From Enterobacteriaceae bacterium RIT691 (GTDB taxonomy: Bacteria > Pseudomonadota > Gammaproteobacteria > Enterobacterales > Enterobacteriaceae), in NCBI GenBank assembly GCA_009668205.1, contig WJYM01000003.1:248001-312000 (forward strand): a stretch of 64,000 nt of DNA, in the 5' to 3' direction. The notes beneath the pieces were generated by a model, which saw nothing but the letters and a program-made list of their open reading frames with translations, was not told the DNA's origin and did not search any database. Made by a program: the position numbers and the translations under genes. Shown one piece after another: positions 59,638 through 64,000 of this stretch (its first letter is position 1; the number at the start of each line of letters is the position of its first letter).

Positions 59638-60974
59638 TGAAAAACGTTATTCTGACTCCCGAAACGCATCCGCTGACGTGGCGTCTGCGTGACGATAAAC
59701 AGCCGGTCTGGCTGGACGAGTATCAGGCGAAAAACGGCTATGCCGGTGCGCGTAAGGCACTGGGTGGCATGGCGCCTGACGAGATCGTAAACCAGGTAAA
59801 AGACGCGGGCCTGAAAGGGCGCGGCGGCGCAGGCTTCTCCACGGGTCTGAAGTGGAGCCTGATGCCGAAAGACGAATCCATGAACATCCGTTACCTGCTG
59901 TGTAACGCCGATGAAATGGAGCCGGGCACCTACAAAGACCGCCTGTTGATGGAACAGCTGCCGCACCTGCTGGTGGAAGGCATGCTGATCTCCGCGTTTG
60001 CGCTGAAAGCCTACCGTGGCTATATCTTCCTGCGCGGTGAATATATCGAAGCGGCCGTTCATTTGCGTCGTGCGATTGCTGAAGCCACTGAAGCGGGTCT
60101 GCTGGGTAAAAACATTCTCGGTTCCGGTTTTGACTTCGAACTGATTGTGCATACCGGGGCAGGGCGTTACATCTGCGGTGAAGAAACCGCGCTGATTAAC
60201 TCCCTCGAAGGTCGTCGTGCGAACCCACGTTCCAAGCCGCCATTCCCGGCCAGTTCCGGCGTGTGGGGTAAACCGACCTGCGTGAACAACGTAGAAACCC
60301 TGTGCAACGTGCCCGCCATTCTCGCCAACGGCGTGGAGTGGTATCAGAACATCTCTAAGAGTAAAGATGCGGGCACCAAGCTGATGGGCTTCTCCGGCCG
60401 CGTGAAAAATCCAGGCGTCTGGGAGCTGCCGTTTGGCACCACCGCGCGTGAAATTCTGGAAGATTACGCGGGCGGGATGCGCGATGGCCTGAAATTCAAA
60501 GCCTGGCAGCCGGGTGGGGCAGGGACCGACTTCCTGACCGAATCGCACCTCGATCTGCCGATGGAATTTGAAAGCATCGGTAAAGCAGGCAGCCGTCTGG
60601 GTACGGCGCTGGCGATGGCCGTTGACCATGAAATTGGTATGGTCGGTCTGGTGCGTAACCTGGAGGAGTTCTTCGCTCGCGAGTCCTGCGGCTGGTGTAC
60701 CCCTTGCCGCGATGGCCTGCCGTGGAGCGTGAAGATCCTGCGCGCTATCGAACGTGGCGAAGGCCAACCTGGCGATATCGAGACACTTGAGCAACTGTGT
60801 CGATCGCTTGGCCCGGGCAAGACCTTCTGTGCGCATGCGCCAGGTGCGGTCGAGCCGCTGCAAAGCGCGATTAAATACTTCCGCGAAGAGTTCGAAGCAG
60901 GCATCAAGCAGCCGTTCAGCAATACCCACCAGATTGGTGGTATTCAGCCGAACCTGCTGAAAGAGCGCTGGTAA
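59637..60974 (+). CDS. nuoF: NuoF, NADH-quinone oxidoreductase subunit F (FMN, N3)
   Basis: 445 residues, as in E. coli. NADH/FMN site [17 protein letters not shown] and the [18 protein letters not shown] segment; 4Fe-4S cluster N3 with [11 protein letters not shown] and a later Cys in TFCAHAPGA. Oxidises NADH and feeds electrons to NuoG. Confidence 0.98.
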   Translation: MKNVILTPETHPLTWRLRDDKQPVWLDEYQAKNGYAGARKALGGMAPDEIVNQVKDAGLKGRGGAGFSTGLKWSLMPKDESMNIRYLLCNADEMEPGTYKDRLLMEQLPHLLVEGMLISAFALKAYRGYIFLRGEYIEAAVHLRRAIAEATEAGLLGKNILGSGFDFELIVHTGAGRYICGEETALINSLEGRRANPRSKPPFPASSGVWGKPTCVNNVETLCNVPAILANGVEWYQNISKSKDAGTKLMGFSGRVKNPGVWELPFGTTAREILEDYAGGMRDGLKFKAWQPGGAGTDFLTESHLDLPMEFESIGKAGSRLGTALAMAVDHEIGMVGLVRNLEEFFARESCGWCTPCRDGLPWSVKILRAIERGEGQPGDIETLEQLCRSLGPGKTFCAHAPGAVEPLQSAIKYFREEFEAGIKQPFSNTHQIGGIQPNLLKERW

Positions 60975-61033
60975 CGAACCTAAGAATTATTGATTAACGC
61001 TCAGTTTCGACTGAGCCAACTGGAAGCACGCTA

Positions 61034-63760
61034 ATGGCTACGATTCATGTAGACGGCAAAGAATACGAGGTCAACGGAGCGGACAACCTGTTACAGGCTT
61101 GTCTCTCTCACGGCCTTGATATTCCTTATTTTTGCTGGCATCCGGCGCTGGGAAGCGTTGGCGCCTGCCGCCAGTGTGCGGTGAAGCAATATCAAAACGC
61201 GGAAGACACGCGTGGTCGCCTGGTGATGTCCTGTATGACGCCGGCATCCGATGGCACCTTTATCTCTATTGATGACGAAGAAGCGAAGCAGTTCCGCGAA
61301 AGCGTGGTCGAGTGGCTGATGACCAACCACCCGCACGACTGTCCGGTCTGTGAAGAGGGCGGCAACTGCCACCTGCAGGATATGACCGTCATGACCGGTC
61401 ACAGCTTCCGTCGCTACCGTTTCACCAAACGTACTCACCGTAACCAGGATCTGGGGCCGTTCATCTCTCACGAAATGAACCGCTGCATCGCCTGTTATCG
61501 CTGCGTGCGTTACTACAAAGATTACGCTGACGGCGTCGATCTGGGTGTGTACGGCGCGCACGACAACGTCTACTTCGGTCGTCCGGAAGATGGCACGCTG
61601 GAGAGCGAATTCTCCGGTAACCTCGTTGAAATCTGCCCAACCGGCGTTTTCACCGATAAAACCCACTCCGAACGCTACAACCGTAAATGGGACATGCAGT
61701 TTGCGCCAAGCATCTGCCAGCAGTGTTCTCTGGGTTGTAACACCAGTCCGGGCGAGCGCTACGGTGAACTGCGCCGTATCGAAAACCGATACAACGGTAC
61801 CGTAAACCACTACTTCCTCTGCGACCGTGGTCGTTTTGGCTATGGCTATGTGAACCTGAAAGACCGTCCGCGTCAGCCGGTTCAGCGCCGTGGCGATGAC
61901 CTGATTACCCTCAATGCCGAGCAGGCGATGCAGGGCGCGGCAGACATTCTGCGTCAGTCGAAGAAGGTTATCGGCATCGGTTCTCCGCGTGCGAGCGTAG
62001 AAAGCAACTTTGCGCTGCGTGAACTGGTCGGGGAAGAAAACTTCTATACCGGTATCGCCAAAGGCGAGCAGGAACGTCTGCAGCTGGCACTGAAAGTGCT
62101 GCGCGAAGGCGGCATCCATACCCCTGCGCTGCGCGACATCGAATCTTATGATGCGGTTCTGGTGCTGGGTGAAGATATCACGCAGACCGGCGCTCGCGTT
62201 GCCCTGGCGGTTCGTCAGGCGGTGAAAGGCAAAGCACGTGAAATGGCAGCGGCCCAGAAAGTGGCTGACTGGCAGATTGCGGCCATCCTTAACATCGGTC
62301 AGCGCGCTAAGCATCCGCTGTTTGTGACTAACGTCGACAGCACGCGTCTGGATGACATCGCGGCGTGGACCTACTGCGCACCGGTCGAAGACCAGGCGCG
62401 TTTAGGCTTTGCTATCGCTCACGCGCTGGATGACAGTGCGCCAGCGGTGGAAGGCCTGAGCAACGATCTGAAAGGCAAAGTGGACGTTATCGTGCAGGCG
62501 CTGGCCGGTGCGAAAAAACCGCTGATTATTTCGGGTACCAATGCCGGCAGCGTGGAAGTGATTCAGGCCGCTGCGAACGTTGCCAAAGCGCTGAAAGGCC
62601 GTGGCGCTGACGTTGGCGTCACCATGATTGCCCGTGCGGTGAACAGCGTTGGCCTTGGCATGATCGGCGGCGGTTCGCTTGACGACGCGCTGAGCGAGCT
62701 GGAATCCGGCGCAGCCGATGCTGTTGTGGTGCTGGAAAACGATCTGCATCGCCATGCTTCTGCGGCACGCGTTGATGCGGCGCTCGCGAAAGCTCCGCTG
62801 GTGATGGTTATCGACCATCAGCGTACCGCGATTATGGACAAAGCCCACCTGGTGCTGTCCGCCGCGAGCTTCGCAGAAAGTGACGGTACCGTTATCAACA
62901 ACGAAGGCCGCGCACAGCGTTTCTTCCAGGTTTATGACCCGGCGTATTACGACAGCAACACTATCATGCTGGAAAGCTGGCGCTGGCTGCATTCGCTGCA
63001 CAGCACCGTGCAGAGCCGTGAAGTGGACTGGACGCAGCTCGATCATGTTATCGACGCCGCTGTTGCCAAACTGCCACAGCTGGCGGGTATCAAAGAAGCT
63101 GCACCTGATGCGTCGTTCCGTATCCGTGGTCAGAAACTGGCGCGTTCACCTATCCGCTCCAGCGGTCGTACCGCGATGCGCGCTGATATCAGCGTTCACG
63201 AGCCGCGTCAGCCGCAGGATAAAGACACCATGTTCGCCTTCTCAATGGAAGGGAACAACCAGCCAACTGCCGCGCGTTCGCAGATTCCATTTGCCTGGGC
63301 ACCAGGCTGGAACTCCCCGCAGGCATGGAACAAGTTCCAGGCGGAAGTGGGTGGTCATCTGCGTAACGGTGACCCGGGCGTGCGTCTGATTGAAGCCTCT
63401 GAAAACGGTCTGGCGTACTACGTCACCGTGCCAGCAAGCTTCGCTGCGCAGGACGGGAACTGGCGTGTGGCCCCTTACTATCATCTGTTTGGTAGCGATG
63501 AACTGTCTCAGCGTTCACCGGTCTTCCAGAGCCGTATGCCGCAGCCTTACCTCAAGCTGAACCCGGCGGATGCCGCGAAGCTTGGTGTGAACGCGGGGGC
63601 GACGATTGCCTTTAGCTACGATGGTCAAACCATCACGCTGCCGCTGGTGCTTTCCGATGCACTGACTGCAGGACAGATTGGTCTGCCGATGGGTATGCCG
63701 GGTATCGCGCCAGCGCTGGCGGGTGCGCGTATTGATAATCTGCAGGAGGCGAAAGCATGA
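61034..63760 (+). CDS. nuoG: NuoG, NADH-quinone oxidoreductase subunit G
   Basis: 908 residues, as in E. coli. N-terminal 2Fe-2S ferredoxin domain ([17 protein letters not shown]), His/Cys 4Fe-4S segment ([18 protein letters not shown]), further clusters at [11 protein letters not shown] and [10 protein letters not shown], the extra enterobacterial N7 cluster ([14 protein letters not shown]), then the molybdopterin-oxidoreductase-like domain. Four-base ATGA overlap with nuoH. Confidence 0.98.
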   Translation: MATIHVDGKEYEVNGADNLLQACLSHGLDIPYFCWHPALGSVGACRQCAVKQYQNAEDTRGRLVMSCMTPASDGTFISIDDEEAKQFRESVVEWLMTNHPHDCPVCEEGGNCHLQDMTVMTGHSFRRYRFTKRTHRNQDLGPFISHEMNRCIACYRCVRYYKDYADGVDLGVYGAHDNVYFGRPEDGTLESEFSGNLVEICPTGVFTDKTHSERYNRKWDMQFAPSICQQCSLGCNTSPGERYGELRRIENRYNGTVNHYFLCDRGRFGYGYVNLKDRPRQPVQRRGDDLITLNAEQAMQGAADILRQSKKVIGIGSPRASVESNFALRELVGEENFYTGIAKGEQERLQLALKVLREGGIHTPALRDIESYDAVLVLGEDITQTGARVALAVRQAVKGKAREMAAAQKVADWQIAAILNIGQRAKHPLFVTNVDSTRLDDIAAWTYCAPVEDQARLGFAIAHALDDSAPAVEGLSNDLKGKVDVIVQALAGAKKPLIISGTNAGSVEVIQAAANVAKALKGRGADVGVTMIARAVNSVGLGMIGGGSLDDALSELESGAADAVVVLENDLHRHASAARVDAALAKAPLVMVIDHQRTAIMDKAHLVLSAASFAESDGTVINNEGRAQRFFQVYDPAYYDSNTIMLESWRWLHSLHSTVQSREVDWTQLDHVIDAAVAKLPQLAGIKEAAPDASFRIRGQKLARSPIRSSGRTAMRADISVHEPRQPQDKDTMFAFSMEGNNQPTAARSQIPFAWAPGWNSPQAWNKFQAEVGGHLRNGDPGVRLIEASENGLAYYVTVPASFAAQDGNWRVAPYYHLFGSDELSQRSPVFQSRMPQPYLKLNPADAAKLGVNAGATIAFSYDGQTITLPLVLSDALTAGQIGLPMGMPGIAPALAGARIDNLQEAKA

Positions 63761-64000
63761 GTTGGTTAACACCGGATGTTATCGACATTCTGTTAAGCAT
63801 CCTGAAAGCCGTGGTCATTCTGCTGGTGGTCGTCACCTGCGGCGCGTTCATGAGCTTTGGTGAGCGTCGTCTGCTCGGTCTGTTCCAGAACCGTTACGGA
63901 CCGAACCGCGTAGGCTGGGGTGGTTCACTCCAGCTGGTGGCGGACATGATCAAGATGTTCTTCAAAGAGGACTGGGTGCCGAAATTTACCGACAAGGTTA
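63757..64000 (+). CDS. nuoH: NuoH, NADH-quinone oxidoreductase subunit H, truncated by window end
   Basis: First 81 residues. Hydrophobic helix ([26 protein letters not shown]) followed by the NuoH signature [19 protein letters not shown], which links the membrane arm to the quinone pocket. ATG overlaps the nuoG stop. Confidence 0.96.
   Translation, partial: MSWLTPDVIDILLSILKAVVILLVVVTCGAFMSFGERRLLGLFQNRYGPNRVGWGGSLQLVADMIKMFFKEDWVPKFTDKV

Noticed and set aside
59583-60929. Minus-strand open frame (448 codons) antisense to nuoF
   Set aside because: Antisense shadow of a conserved gene; no start signal or domain.
61091-62314. Minus-strand open frame (407 codons) antisense to nuoG
   Set aside because: Antisense shadow; composition reflects the nuoG codons.

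Overview
The window is a contiguous piece of an enterobacterial chromosome. Nearly every gene matches an Escherichia coli K-12 gene in length and order, running from the end of fadI to the start of nuoH (about 50-53 min on the K-12 map). G+C is moderately high, gene spacing is tight, and flk implies a flagellated lineage. Enterobacter or a close relative such as Lelliottia or Leclercia fits best; the genus cannot be fixed from sequence alone.

Layout. 1-8285: fadI end, fadJ (anaerobic beta-oxidation), sixA, smrB, then prmB-aroC-mepA-yfcA-epmC-yfcL in one tightly packed run. 8376-13788: a first accessory carbohydrate island (GH88 hydrolase, LacY-type symporter, DUF2264 protein, divergent AraC regulator) lying between yfcL and mnmC, which are adjacent in K-12. 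13775-28841: mnmC, fabB, yfcJ, flk, pdxB-usg-truA-dedA-accD-folC-dedD, cvpA-purF. 28897-33634: a second carbohydrate island (GH127 beta-L-arabinofuranosidase, GPH symporter, LacI regulator) lying between purF and ubiX. 33675-38609: ubiX, then the argT-hisJQMP amino-acid uptake system with NtrC/sigma-54 signals. 38640-39980: a small cassette (HicA-like small protein, HTH partner, GNAT acetyltransferase) where K-12 has yfcI. 40189-53581: yfcH, folX, yfcG, yfcF, yfcE, yfcD, pta, ackA, yfbV, yfbU, hxpA, yfbS, yfbR, alaA. 54536-64000: lrhA and the nuo operon (respiratory complex I) up to a truncated nuoH. K-12's fimbrial cluster between sixA and smrB is absent.

How it fits together. Most of the window is housekeeping: fatty-acid synthesis and breakdown, chorismate, PLP, purine, folate, ubiquinone, tRNA and ribosome modification, acetate overflow and NADH oxidation. 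The accessory content is the two sugar islands and the HicA-like cassette. Both sugar islands encode enzymes without signal peptides next to a proton- or cation-coupled symporter, so they should import short oligosaccharides and cut them in the cytoplasm. Both carry a near-consensus CRP site of the same form (AGTGA-N6-TCACA) in the divergent promoter region. The predicted activities (unsaturated glucuronyl hydrolase, a possible glucuronidase-related DUF2264 protein, beta-L-arabinofuranosidase) point to plant cell-wall glycoprotein or acidic polysaccharide fragments; the actual substrates are inference. No RNA gene, insertion sequence, prophage or CRISPR array was seen.
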